Assembly: GCF_001754075.1 (NCBI RefSeq)
Contig: NZ_MIEH01000008.1
Location: 1 to 64,000 of the forward strand
DNA length: 64,000 nucleotides
Source of the DNA: Merdimonas faecis
GTDB taxonomy: Bacteria > Bacillota > Clostridia > Lachnospirales > Lachnospiraceae
Direction: 5' to 3'
Position numbers and translations under genes: made by a program. Below, piece by piece: positions 40,003 through 48,001 of this stretch (within the stretch, counting starts at the first letter, position 1; each line of letters opens with the position of its first letter). The notes beneath the pieces were generated by a model. The model made no database searches. It was not told where the DNA came from and saw nothing but the letters and a program-made list of their open reading frames with translations.

Positions 40003-40887
40003 ATGACGCTGAATCAGCTTGTTTATTTTCAGACAGTCGCAAGGTATCAGCATTTTCACCGTGCGGCAGAGGAACTGAATATTTCGCAGCCTTCCTTAAG
40101 CAGATCGGTGGCGACGCTGGAGGAGGAGCTGAGGATCGTGTTGTTTGAACGGCAGGGAAGAAATGTAAGGCTTACAAAGTACGGCCGTGTGTTCCTGGAA
40201 CACACAGAGAAAATCCTGAAGGATGTGGCCGTGGCCAGGACACAGATGCAGCAGCTCTCAGGAAACGAAGGACATGTGGATATTGCCTATGTATTTCCGC
40301 TGGCAGCCCACTACATTCCTCATATGGTACGCAGGTTCCTGAAAAAGGAAAAGAATAAAAACGTAACCTTCAGCTTTCACCAGCTCCATACGGCGCCGCT
40401 GATCGAGGGGCTGAAAAGTGAAAAGTACGATATCATTTTCGGATCCTATGTGGAAAACGAGCCGCTGGTCCAGTTTATCCCTATCATCCACCAGGATATG
40501 GTGATCATCACGCCCTGGGATCACCCGCTGGCGCGCCGGGGGAAGGCAACGCTTCAGGATCTGGCGGAATATCCGATCATCGGCTATGACCGGACCTCCG
40601 GCCTCGGGAAATACACCAGACGCCTCTATGCCATACACGGTCTGGCACCCGATATCATCTGCGAATCCCCGGACGAAAACGCCATCTCCGCACTGGTGGA
40701 AGAAGCCTTTGGTATTGCACTGGTGGCAGACGTAGAAGAAATCCATGAAAGAAACGTACACATACTCAAGGTAGAGGATGAGAATCTGGTTCATACCGTG
40801 TATATGGCATACCTGAAAGACCGGTATATGATACCGGCGGTGAAAAACTTTATCCACTTTATCCACAAGGAAGGGACAAAACTTTAA
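40003..40887 (+). CDS. LysR family regulator (ydiB-divergent)
   Basis: The 294-aa protein has the N-terminal winged helix (LNQLVYFQTVARYQHFHRAAEELNISQPSLSRSVATLEEEL) and a substrate-binding domain from about residue 90. GGGAGG precedes the ATG. Divergent orientation to ydiB suggests it controls the hydroaromatic operon. It is paralogous to the LysR at 40926, which converges on it. The last codons are adjacent to a GGGGAC palindrome, and FIHFIHK is encoded by two abutting DnaA-box-like 9-mers (40850-40867). Confidence 0.9.
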   Translation: MTLNQLVYFQTVARYQHFHRAAEELNISQPSLSRSVATLEEELRIVLFERQGRNVRLTKYGRVFLEHTEKILKDVAVARTQMQQLSGNEGHVDIAYVFPLAAHYIPHMVRRFLKKEKNKNVTFSFHQLHTAPLIEGLKSEKYDIIFGSYVENEPLVQFIPIIHQDMVIITPWDHPLARRGKATLQDLAEYPIIGYDRTSGLGKYTRRLYAIHGLAPDIICESPDENAISALVEEAFGIALVADVEEIHERNVHILKVEDENLVHTVYMAYLKDRYMIPAVKNFIHFIHKEGTKL

Positions 40888-40932
40888 TTGGGGACGGGGG
40901 ATTTTCAAAAATCCCCCGTCCCCAATTAAAGT
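40881..40932. repeat. GGGGACGGGGG hairpin (subtype A) spanning two stop codons
   Basis: A 52-nt palindrome, arms ACTTTAATTGGGGACGGGGG+ATTTT. Each TTTAA arm contains the stop codon of one of the two convergent LysR genes. May act as shared terminator. Confidence 0.9.
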
Positions 40933-41813
40933 GAAATGGAGTTTTCCACATATTTTATAAATTTATCTACAACTGGCGGGTGATAATGATTTCTGCACAG
41001 AGCCATGTAGACATAACGCCGGTGTTTTGGCAGGTTCAATGGAAGGATATCCACATTTAAGGTCCGGAGAACGGGGATATCCGGCATGATTCCGATGCCG
41101 AAGTTCTGGGCGATCAGCCCGGCCATGGAGCTGTCTTCTTCTATTTCGTAAGCAATCCTGGGACGGATCTTGGCCTGCTCGAAAAGATGATCGATCACGG
41201 GGCGAAGACCGCTGCTTTTGGTGAAAAAGACCTGGGGATAAGCAGCTGCCTCCTCCAGGGAAACGCCGTTTTTCTGCTGAGACAGGGGATGGCCTTTGGG
41301 AACCACCAGTACCAGGCGTTCGGTGGCAATAGGGGTAAATTCAATCTGGGGCTCTTTTTCAGCCATGGAGCAAAAAGCCACATCATATTTTTCATCCTTC
41401 AGTCCGGCCAGGATCTCGGAGGTATTTCCTACGGTAAAATGAAAACGGATGCTCAACTCTTCGTGGGCACGGAGAAAATCGCCGACCAGCCTGGGAACAA
41501 ACTCGCTTCCCAATGTATATATGTAGGCAAGGTCAATGACACCTCCGGTCTGTCCGGTCATTTCCTTTGTTTTTCTGACCCCCATATCCAGGATCCGCAG
41601 GGATTCTTCTGCATATTTCAGAAAGATCTGTCCATATTTTGTCAGGGAAACTCCGCGTCCCTGCTTCTGAAACAGCTTTGTGCCAAGCTCCTGCTCGAGA
41701 GTAGTCATGGCATGACTTAAGGAAGGCTGCGTGATGTCAAGCTCCTCCGCGGCTTTTGTAAAATGTTCCATATGGGCAAGTGTTACAAAATAGTGTAATT
41801 GGTTTAGGTTCAT
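40926..41813 (-). CDS. LysR family regulator (oxidoreductase-divergent)
   Basis: The 295-aa regulator: winged helix MNLNQLHYFVTLAHMEHFTKAAEELDITQPSLSHAMTTLEQEL, then the effector domain. The ATG at 41813 follows AAGGATG; an in-frame upstream ATG is not used. It is divergent from the Old Yellow Enzyme-type gene, so it probably controls it. Related in sequence to the LysR at 40003. Confidence 0.9.
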   Translation of the reverse strand: MNLNQLHYFVTLAHMEHFTKAAEELDITQPSLSHAMTTLEQELGTKLFQKQGRGVSLTKYGQIFLKYAEESLRILDMGVRKTKEMTGQTGGVIDLAYIYTLGSEFVPRLVGDFLRAHEELSIRFHFTVGNTSEILAGLKDEKYDVAFCSMAEKEPQIEFTPIATERLVLVVPKGHPLSQQKNGVSLEEAAAYPQVFFTKSSGLRPVIDHLFEQAKIRPRIAYEIEEDSSMAGLIAQNFGIGIMPDIPVLRTLNVDILPLNLPKHRRYVYMALCRNHYHPPVVDKFIKYVENSISL

Positions 41814-41885
41814 ACGATCACATCCTTTTTTATAAAATATCACAAATCATAGTCAGTTTCTATCATTTTTTTGAATACAATGCAT

Positions 41886-41914
41886 TTGTTTTATAATATG
41901 TTTTTCCCTATAAT
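41886..41914 (+). promoter_or_regulatory. Promoter of the oxidoreductase gene
   Basis: TTGTTT (41886-41891), 17 nt, TATAAT (41909-41914). A TTTCTATCAT segment (about 41858) upstream resembles a half of the palindrome at 39911 and may be a LysR site. Confidence 0.55.
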
Positions 41915-42009
41915 ACGGGGCAGAAAGCGGATTGTTAATCAAATATCAAATCCGGTTTTCGGCACAACCTCTTTTAATAAATGAAAATAATTATCCGGGA
42001 GGAAAGAAA

Positions 42010-44010
42010 ATGAAAAGCGATTATAAACATATTTTTGAACCATTGACGATCCGTCGTATGACAATGAAAAACCGTATCATGATGACACCGATGGGAACCA
42101 ACTATGGCGAGCAGAGCGGGGAAATGAGTTTTCGCCATATCAACTATTATGAACTGAGGGCCAAGGGCGGCACCGGACTTATTATGGTAGAAAATGCTAG
42201 TGTAGATTCGCCGGAAGGGTCTAATGGGACCACCCAGCTTCGAATCGACAAGGATCATTTTATGCCGCGGCTGTTTATGCTGACCGAGACGGTGCATAAG
42301 CACGGAGCCTGTATTGGAATCCAGATCAATCATGCCGGAGCGTCCGCACAATCGGCCCGTACCAATATGCAGCCTGTGTCAGCCTCCAACATTCCGTCAA
42401 AGGCAGGCGGAGAGATTCCCCGTCCGCTGGAAAAGGAGGAAATCCTGCGGATCGTAAAGAAGTACGGCGAGGCAGCCAAGCGTGCGCAGACGGCAGGTTT
42501 TGACGCGGTGGAAATCCATGCGGGCCACTCCTATCTGATCAGCCAGTTTTTGTCGCCGATTACAAATAAGAGAACAGACGAGTTCGGCGGAAGTCCTGAG
42601 AACCGGGCCAGATTCGCCAGCATGATCATGAAAGAGGTCCGTGCACAGGTAGGACCGTTTTTCCCGATTTTTGTCCGGATCAGTGCGGATGAGTTTCTGG
42701 AGGGAGGAAATACGCTGGAGGATACGCTGGATTATCTGCAGTATTTCCAGGAGGAAGCAGACGTGATCGATGTATCGGCAGGACTGAACGGTTCTATCCA
42801 GTATCAGATCGATGCCAACTACCTGCCGGACGGCTGGAGATCGTATATGGCAAAAGCGGTAAAAGAGCGTTACGGAAAAATATGCGTGACTACCGGAAAT
42901 ATCCGTGATCCAAAGGTGGCAGACGAAATCCTGGAAAGAGGCGACGCTGACATTATCGGCATGGGGCGTGGCCTGATCGCAGATCCTGACTGGGTGAATA
43001 AGGTAGAGTTCGGGGATATCTGCGATATTCGGAAATGTATTTCCTGTAATGTGGGATGTGCGGGGAACAGAATCGGTATCAACCGTCCGATCCGCTGCAC
43101 TGTAAATCCGGCAGTACCGACAGGAGATTCTTATAAAAAGCAGCATATTAATAAGCCATGTAATGTTGTTGTGATCGGCGGCGGAACCGCAGGAATGGAA
43201 GCCGCCTGTACCGCAGCGGAGGTGGGATGCACAACATTTCTGATAGAGAAAAAACCGTACCTGGGCGGCCTGGCAGCAGAGATTTCCAAGATCCCCGATA
43301 AAAAGAGGCTGGCGGATTTCCCGAATTATCTGATCCACCGTGCCCAGAAGCTGAAAAACCTGTTTGTGTTTACCGGGACAGATGCAAGTGCCAGCTTTGT
43401 GAAAAATCTGAAGCCGAATATCATCGTTAATGCCACAGGATCGCTTCCGCTGCTCCCTCCAATTCCAGGCCTTCATGATAATCTGGGAAAAGAGGGAAGT
43501 AAGGTTTACTCCATTTTTGACATGATAGAAAATGTCAACAGCTATCCGGAAGACATGACCGGAAAGAAGGTCGTAGTCATCGGAGGCGGAGCCGTGGGAC
43601 TGGACGTAGTAGAATTCTTTGCACCAAGAGGGGCACAGACCGCTATCGTGGAAATGCTGCCGGCTATTGGAAACGGCATAGATCCCGTTTCAAAAGTAGG
43701 CACCTTTGCACTGATGGATAAATACGGTGTGCGCCAGATGCCAAACACTGCCCTCAAAGAAGTGCGGCCGGATTCCTTCCTGGTAGAAACCAAAGAGGGC
43801 ATGGAAGAGCTGCCCTTCGATTACGGATTCGTGTGCCTGGGCATGAAAGCAAACGCCCCGGTACTGGACGAGATCCGGGAGGCCTTTGCGGATGACAGCA
43901 GCGTAGAGATCGTAAACATCGGCGACAGCGTAAGAGCAAGACGGATCATCGAAGGCACGGACGAAGGAAGAAATATATTAAATACCTTAGAAAAAAGATC
44001 GTTTCTGTAG
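42010..44010 (+). CDS. NADH:flavin oxidoreductase / enoate reductase family (OYE-type, FAD/FMN/Fe-S)
   Basis: The 666-aa protein has an N-terminal FMN-binding TIM barrel (residues 1-370), a 4Fe-4S motif CISCNVGCAGNRIGINRPIRC (CX2CX3CX11-12C, about 345-365) and C-terminal FAD and NAD(P) domains (VVIGGGTAGMEAA, VVVIGGGAVGLDVVEF). It matches 2,4-dienoyl-CoA/2-enoate reductases and the BaiCD/BaiH relatives. The catalytic HAGHSYLISQFLSP follows family form. GGGAGG precedes the ATG at 42010. Beside two LysR genes and the ydiB operon, it may reduce a hydroaromatic enoate; this is inferred. Confidence 0.87.
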   Translation: MKSDYKHIFEPLTIRRMTMKNRIMMTPMGTNYGEQSGEMSFRHINYYELRAKGGTGLIMVENASVDSPEGSNGTTQLRIDKDHFMPRLFMLTETVHKHGACIGIQINHAGASAQSARTNMQPVSASNIPSKAGGEIPRPLEKEEILRIVKKYGEAAKRAQTAGFDAVEIHAGHSYLISQFLSPITNKRTDEFGGSPENRARFASMIMKEVRAQVGPFFPIFVRISADEFLEGGNTLEDTLDYLQYFQEEADVIDVSAGLNGSIQYQIDANYLPDGWRSYMAKAVKERYGKICVTTGNIRDPKVADEILERGDADIIGMGRGLIADPDWVNKVEFGDICDIRKCISCNVGCAGNRIGINRPIRCTVNPAVPTGDSYKKQHINKPCNVVVIGGGTAGMEAACTAAEVGCTTFLIEKKPYLGGLAAEISKIPDKKRLADFPNYLIHRAQKLKNLFVFTGTDASASFVKNLKPNIIVNATGSLPLLPPIPGLHDNLGKEGSKVYSIFDMIENVNSYPEDMTGKKVVVIGGGAVGLDVVEFFAPRGAQTAIVEMLPAIGNGIDPVSKVGTFALMDKYGVRQMPNTALKEVRPDSFLVETKEGMEELPFDYGFVCLGMKANAPVLDEIREAFADDSSVEIVNIGDSVRARRIIEGTDEGRNILNTLEKRSFL

Positions 44011-44016
44011 AATGGA

Positions 44017-44052
44017 GGGGGACGTACACCAGGCGCGAAGGGGTACGTCCCC
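44017..44052. repeat. Imperfect GGGGACGTAC hairpin (subtype B variant)
   Basis: GGGGGACGTAC and GTACGTCCCC enclose 15 unpaired nt. It follows the oxidoreductase stop by 6 nt and is less perfect than other copies. Confidence 0.75.
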
Positions 44053-44070
44053 TGTCACTTTTTCGTTTCT

Positions 44071-44104
44071 GGGGACGGGGGATTTCTAAAAATCCCCCGT
44101 CCCC
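44071..44104. repeat. GGGGACGGGGG hairpin element (subtype A, copy 4)
   Basis: GGGGACGGGGGATTT and its complement around 4 nt. It lies 18 nt after the subtype B variant and 3 nt before the -35 of the GH13 promoter. Confidence 0.85.
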
Positions 44105-44106
44105 AA

Positions 44107-44178
44107 TTGCATTCGCCTTCCTACCGGTGTATAATATTCACAAAATGTGGATAATTCGGTGGATAAGTATGTGGATAG
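44107..44178 (+). promoter_or_regulatory. GH13 promoter with three 12-bp-spaced DnaA-box-like sites
   Basis: TTGCAT (44107-44112), 17 nt, TATAAT (44130-44135). Immediately downstream are three 9-mers at exact 12-bp intervals: TGTGGATAA (44146), GGTGGATAA (44158), TGTGGATAG (44170). A repressor or DnaA bound here would cover the transcription start and first bases. Confidence 0.7.
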
Positions 44179-44240
44179 CTTTGAACAAGCTGCCGGAACG
44201 GATATCCACGGTGAAATTCTAAATGTAATGAGGATTGGCT

Positions 44241-46202
44241 ATGAGTAAGAAAAAAACAAGAAATAGGACTAATAAAATGCGGACGTCTGTAAAGACGCAG
44301 AATGTATCTGCAAAATCACAGGCGGCGCCTAAAGCAAGGGAAGCAGTAAAACCGCAGCTTTCCGTGGAAGAGGAGGCCTGCTATGGCCGCAGGTTCAGCC
44401 ATCATTTTGATGAATTGAAATGGCTGTATATGGAGCTTTATGACAACAGCTCTATGTTTGCGGAACTGTGTGACAATCTTCATCGTTTTTATGAGGAAAG
44501 GAACCGGGATCTGAAGACCCAGGATCTGGAAAGGGAGAAAAACCCGGAGTGGTATAAAACGAATGAGATGCTGGGCATGATGTTCTATATTGACAATTTT
44601 GCCGGCAATATGAAGGGCGTGGAGTCTAAACTTGACTATATCGAGAAAAGCAATGTCAACTATATCCATCTGATGCCGTTCCTGGATACGGTAGAGGGAC
44701 GTTCCGACGGCGGATATGCGGTGGCGGATTTCCGCAAGGTGCAGGAGAAGCTGGGATCTATGGAAGATCTGGAGGATCTGACGGCAGCCTGCCACAAAAA
44801 AGGGATCAATGTATGTATGGATTTTGTGATGAACCATACCTCAGAGGATCATGAGTGGGCGAAGCGCGCCCGCGCCGGAGAAGGCGAATATATGAGCCGC
44901 TATTTCTTTTTTGATAATTATTCCATTCCGGCGATGTATGAAAAAACTGTACCGCAGGTGTTCCCGACCACGGCTCCAGGCAATTTTACCTGGCTTCCGG
45001 ACGCCGGCCATTTTGTCATGACCTCCTTTTATCCGTACCAGTGGGATCTTAATTATAAGAATCCCCGGGTATTTAATGAAATGATGTATAACTTCCTTTA
45101 TCTGGCAAATAAAGGAATTGACATTATCCGTATCGACGCCGTGCCATATATATGGAAGGAGCTGGGAACTCAATGCCGGAATCTTCCCCAGGTCCACACG
45201 ATCGTCAGGATGATGCGTATGATCGGGGAGATTGTCTGCCCTGGCATCCTCCTGCTGGGAGAGGTAGTTATGGAACCGGAAAAGGTGGTGCCTTATTTTG
45301 GAACGGTGGAAAAACCGGAATGTCACATGCTGTACAATGTGACTACAATGGCAACCACCTGGCATACCATTGCCACGAGAAACGTCCATCTTTTAAAGCA
45401 GCAGCTTGATATTGTCAACCGTCTGCCAAAAGATTATGTATTCTTAAATTATCTGCGCTGTCACGATGATATTGGCTGGGGGCTGGATTATGAGTCGCTG
45501 AAAGCCGAAGGCATTGATGAAAGGGCGCATAAGAAATATTTAAATGACTATTTCCAGGGATATGCAGGAGAAAGCTGCAGCCGGGGAGAGCTTTACAACG
45601 CCGATCCGGTGACCGGAGACGCCAGGTTCTGCGGAACCACGGCCTCCATGTGCGGCATCGAGAAGGCCGGATTTGAGCAGGACATGGAAGCTATGGAGCA
45701 GGCCATCCAGAAAGATATCATGCTGCACGCCTATATGTTTATGCAGTCGGGGATCCCGGTGCTTTACAGCGGGGACGAGGTTGCACAGGTCAATGACTAT
45801 TCTTATAAAGAAGATCCCAACAAAGCGGATGATTCCCGCTATATCCACAGAGGCCCTATGAGATGGGATCTGGCGGAACACGTGGATGATGAAAATACTG
45901 TGGAAGGCCAGGTATACCAGAGGCTTCAGCAGCTGGAGAAGATTCGCAAAAGTGAAAAGGCATTTATGACCAATGCAGACACCTGGACCATCGAGACCTG
46001 GGACGCCGGAGTCCTTTGCATCGGACGATACTATGACGGGGATAAGATCCTTGGACTTTTTAACTTTACAGAATACGATAAGACAGCATGGATTAATGAG
46101 ACAGATGGAGAATATATAGAGCTGCTGACCGGAAAGGTACTGCAGCCAATCGGAGTCAATATTCCGGCATATGGGTTCTATTATCTTAAAAAAATTAATT
46201 AA
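44241..46202 (+). CDS. GH13 alpha-amylase family, amylosucrase-like
   Basis: The 653-aa enzyme resembles amylosucrases, which build alpha-1,4-glucan from sucrose or cleave sucrose. It has an N-terminal helical domain (to about 115), FVMNHTSEDH, GIDIIRIDAVPYIWK with the nucleophile Asp, LLGEVVM with the acid/base Glu, and RCHDDIGWGL. A basic, likely disordered tail covers residues 1-35. GAGG lies before the ATG at 44241; the upstream TTG is unlikely. Whether it is a transglucosylase or hydrolase cannot be settled by eye. No signal peptide, so cytosolic. Confidence 0.82.
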   Translation: MSKKKTRNRTNKMRTSVKTQNVSAKSQAAPKAREAVKPQLSVEEEACYGRRFSHHFDELKWLYMELYDNSSMFAELCDNLHRFYEERNRDLKTQDLEREKNPEWYKTNEMLGMMFYIDNFAGNMKGVESKLDYIEKSNVNYIHLMPFLDTVEGRSDGGYAVADFRKVQEKLGSMEDLEDLTAACHKKGINVCMDFVMNHTSEDHEWAKRARAGEGEYMSRYFFFDNYSIPAMYEKTVPQVFPTTAPGNFTWLPDAGHFVMTSFYPYQWDLNYKNPRVFNEMMYNFLYLANKGIDIIRIDAVPYIWKELGTQCRNLPQVHTIVRMMRMIGEIVCPGILLLGEVVMEPEKVVPYFGTVEKPECHMLYNVTTMATTWHTIATRNVHLLKQQLDIVNRLPKDYVFLNYLRCHDDIGWGLDYESLKAEGIDERAHKKYLNDYFQGYAGESCSRGELYNADPVTGDARFCGTTASMCGIEKAGFEQDMEAMEQAIQKDIMLHAYMFMQSGIPVLYSGDEVAQVNDYSYKEDPNKADDSRYIHRGPMRWDLAEHVDDENTVEGQVYQRLQQLEKIRKSEKAFMTNADTWTIETWDAGVLCIGRYYDGDKILGLFNFTEYDKTAWINETDGEYIELLTGKVLQPIGVNIPAYGFYYLKKIN

Positions 46203-46259
46203 TAAGCAAATTAGTTTACTGGACTTATCTACTATTAGTTTGTTAAGGAGAAATATCCG

Positions 46260-47678
46260 ATGATAAGAAAGATCAGAGGGGGATTTTTGTTGCTGGCATT
46301 TGCGGCAGTTCTTGTCAGCTGTGCGGGCAGGCCTGTATATGCCACAGAACCTTCCCAGGACGATGCAGCAGCTTCCGGCGAGTCTGGCGAGACAGACAGC
46401 GAAGAAGAACTGACGCCGGAGGAAGCCCTTAAAAAGGAGCTGGACACTGTCTACCAGATGGAGGTTCAGAGCAATAGCTGGAAAAACTGGCCGGAGGGGA
46501 CGGGAACCTATGGAGAAGCAGCAATCGTCATGGATGCAGGGACAGGAGCCATTCTCTATGCCAAAAATATTGACGCCCATCACTATCCTGCCAGCATCAC
46601 AAAGGTACTGACCACGCTGGTAGCGCTGCAGAATGGAAGTCTTGCGGATCCGGTTTCTTTTTCTCATGAAAGTGTGGCATTCCTGAAACCGGATGAGTCA
46701 TCTATAGGAATGAAAGAAGGCAATCAGCTCACACTGGAGCAGGCACTGTACGCAACGCTTCTGGCATCCGCAAACGAAGTCGCCTATGCCGTAGGTGAAA
46801 ATGTGGGAACAGCCAGCGGCCATGATTATACCTGGTTTATAGAAGAAATGAACCGGGTATGTAAGGAGCTGGGCGGAGAAAATTCTAATTTTGTCAATAC
46901 GAATGGACTCCATGATCCGAATCATTATACCTGCGCCAGAGACATGGCGCTGATCGGCCGGGAGCTGTTCAAGTATCCGGAATTTTTTACAATTGCCCAG
47001 ACGCCCCAGTATACGATCCCGGCATCCGGGACCACGGAAGAGCATGTATTTCAGCAGCACCATCAGATGCTGATTCCCAATGAAAGTGAGTATTATCCCT
47101 ATGCCATCGGCGGCAAGACGGGGTACACCTCCGATGCGTTGTCCACACTGATCACTATGGCGGACAATGGAAACATGCAGCTGGTATGTGTAGTCTTAAA
47201 GACCCACGGGGTCAATGTATATCCCGATACCCGGAATCTTCTGGAGTATGTATTCCAGAATTTCCAGAAGGTCTCCGTGGCGGACAATGAAACATCGGAG
47301 GATGTGGAGGAAATTCTGGAAGAAGAAAACAGCGGCTATGTGATGCTGCCTTCCGGGATATCATTTGAAGATCTGAAGATGGAGCTGATCCCCGACGAGG
47401 GCACCGGCAAAGAGGCAACACTTAACTATTATTATGAAGACCGGCTTCTGGGATCGGCCAGGGCAAAGGTCAGCGATTCTTATATAGAGAATCATTCCGC
47501 GCAGGTAAAGGATATCAGCGGTGAAAAGGCAGAGACGGAAAAAGAAGGAAAGGGTCTGGTATCCGTGGCCATTCTGGCCGCGGCAGTGGTTCTTCTGCTG
47601 ATCCTGATCCTCTTATTCATCCGCGTGATCCGGAAAAGAAAGCAGAGACGGCGGAGAAGAAGGAGGAGAAGGAGATAA
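46260..47678 (+). CDS. dacF: D-alanyl-D-alanine carboxypeptidase (DacF/PBP5 type)
   Basis: The 472-aa penicillin-binding enzyme trims the stem peptide of peptidoglycan. Active-site motifs: ASITK (SxxK), LASANE (SxN) and GGKTGYT (KTG). The N-terminus has a signal peptide with a possible lipobox (LVSC, Cys21). A C-terminal membrane segment (about 425-450) is followed by RKRKQ and ten Arg, an extremely basic cytoplasmic end. The gap to the GH13 gene is 57 nt. Confidence 0.93.
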   Translation: MIRKIRGGFLLLAFAAVLVSCAGRPVYATEPSQDDAAASGESGETDSEEELTPEEALKKELDTVYQMEVQSNSWKNWPEGTGTYGEAAIVMDAGTGAILYAKNIDAHHYPASITKVLTTLVALQNGSLADPVSFSHESVAFLKPDESSIGMKEGNQLTLEQALYATLLASANEVAYAVGENVGTASGHDYTWFIEEMNRVCKELGGENSNFVNTNGLHDPNHYTCARDMALIGRELFKYPEFFTIAQTPQYTIPASGTTEEHVFQQHHQMLIPNESEYYPYAIGGKTGYTSDALSTLITMADNGNMQLVCVVLKTHGVNVYPDTRNLLEYVFQNFQKVSVADNETSEDVEEILEEENSGYVMLPSGISFEDLKMELIPDEGTGKEATLNYYYEDRLLGSARAKVSDSYIENHSAQVKDISGEKAETEKEGKGLVSVAILAAAVVLLLILILLFIRVIRKRKQRRRRRRRRRR

Positions 47679-47687
47679 AAAAACTAC

Positions 47688-47717
47688 TTGACGCTCCTGT
47701 ATTTTCACGTCTATAAT
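47688..47717 (+). promoter_or_regulatory. ileS promoter
   Basis: TTGACG (47688-47693), 18-nt spacer, TATAAT (47712-47717), just after the dacF stop and in front of the T-box leader. Confidence 0.75.
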
Positions 47718-47724
47718 AAGAAAG

Positions 47725-47988
47725 TGTATAAAAACTTTGACGAAGACAGTAGGATATATATGAACGTCCAAGAGAGCCGGCGGCGGTGGGATGCCGGTAC
47801 CAGTAAGATATATCTGAATATCACTTCCGAGTTGCAGACGCTGAAAGGCCCCTGGAAAGAAGGGAGCGCCCAGTAAGCGCTGACGGAATTCCTCCGTTAC
47901 AGGGAAGACATATGACAGTATGTTTAGGTGGTGTAAAAAACGCAAAGTTCGCTTTCGTCCTATACAGGGCGGAAGCGTTTTATTTTTT
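47725..47988 (+). ncRNA. T-box leader, isoleucine specific (ATC)
   Basis: The leader before ileS has T-box hallmarks: an AGTA-containing Stem I with specifier loop GAATATCAC (specifier ATC, 47820-47822), a GNTG-like apical region, the T-box segment AGGTGGTGT (47926-47934; pairs with the tRNA CCA end) and a terminator CGCTTTCGTCC/GGGCGGAAGCG plus T-run (47950-47988). Uncharged tRNA-Ile should favour antitermination. Small open frames here are not genes. Confidence 0.85.
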
Positions 47989-48001
47989 AAGGAGGTTTCT
48001 T

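Noticed and set aside
47688-47876. 62-codon frame before ileS
   Set aside because: Lies over the ileS promoter and T-box leader.
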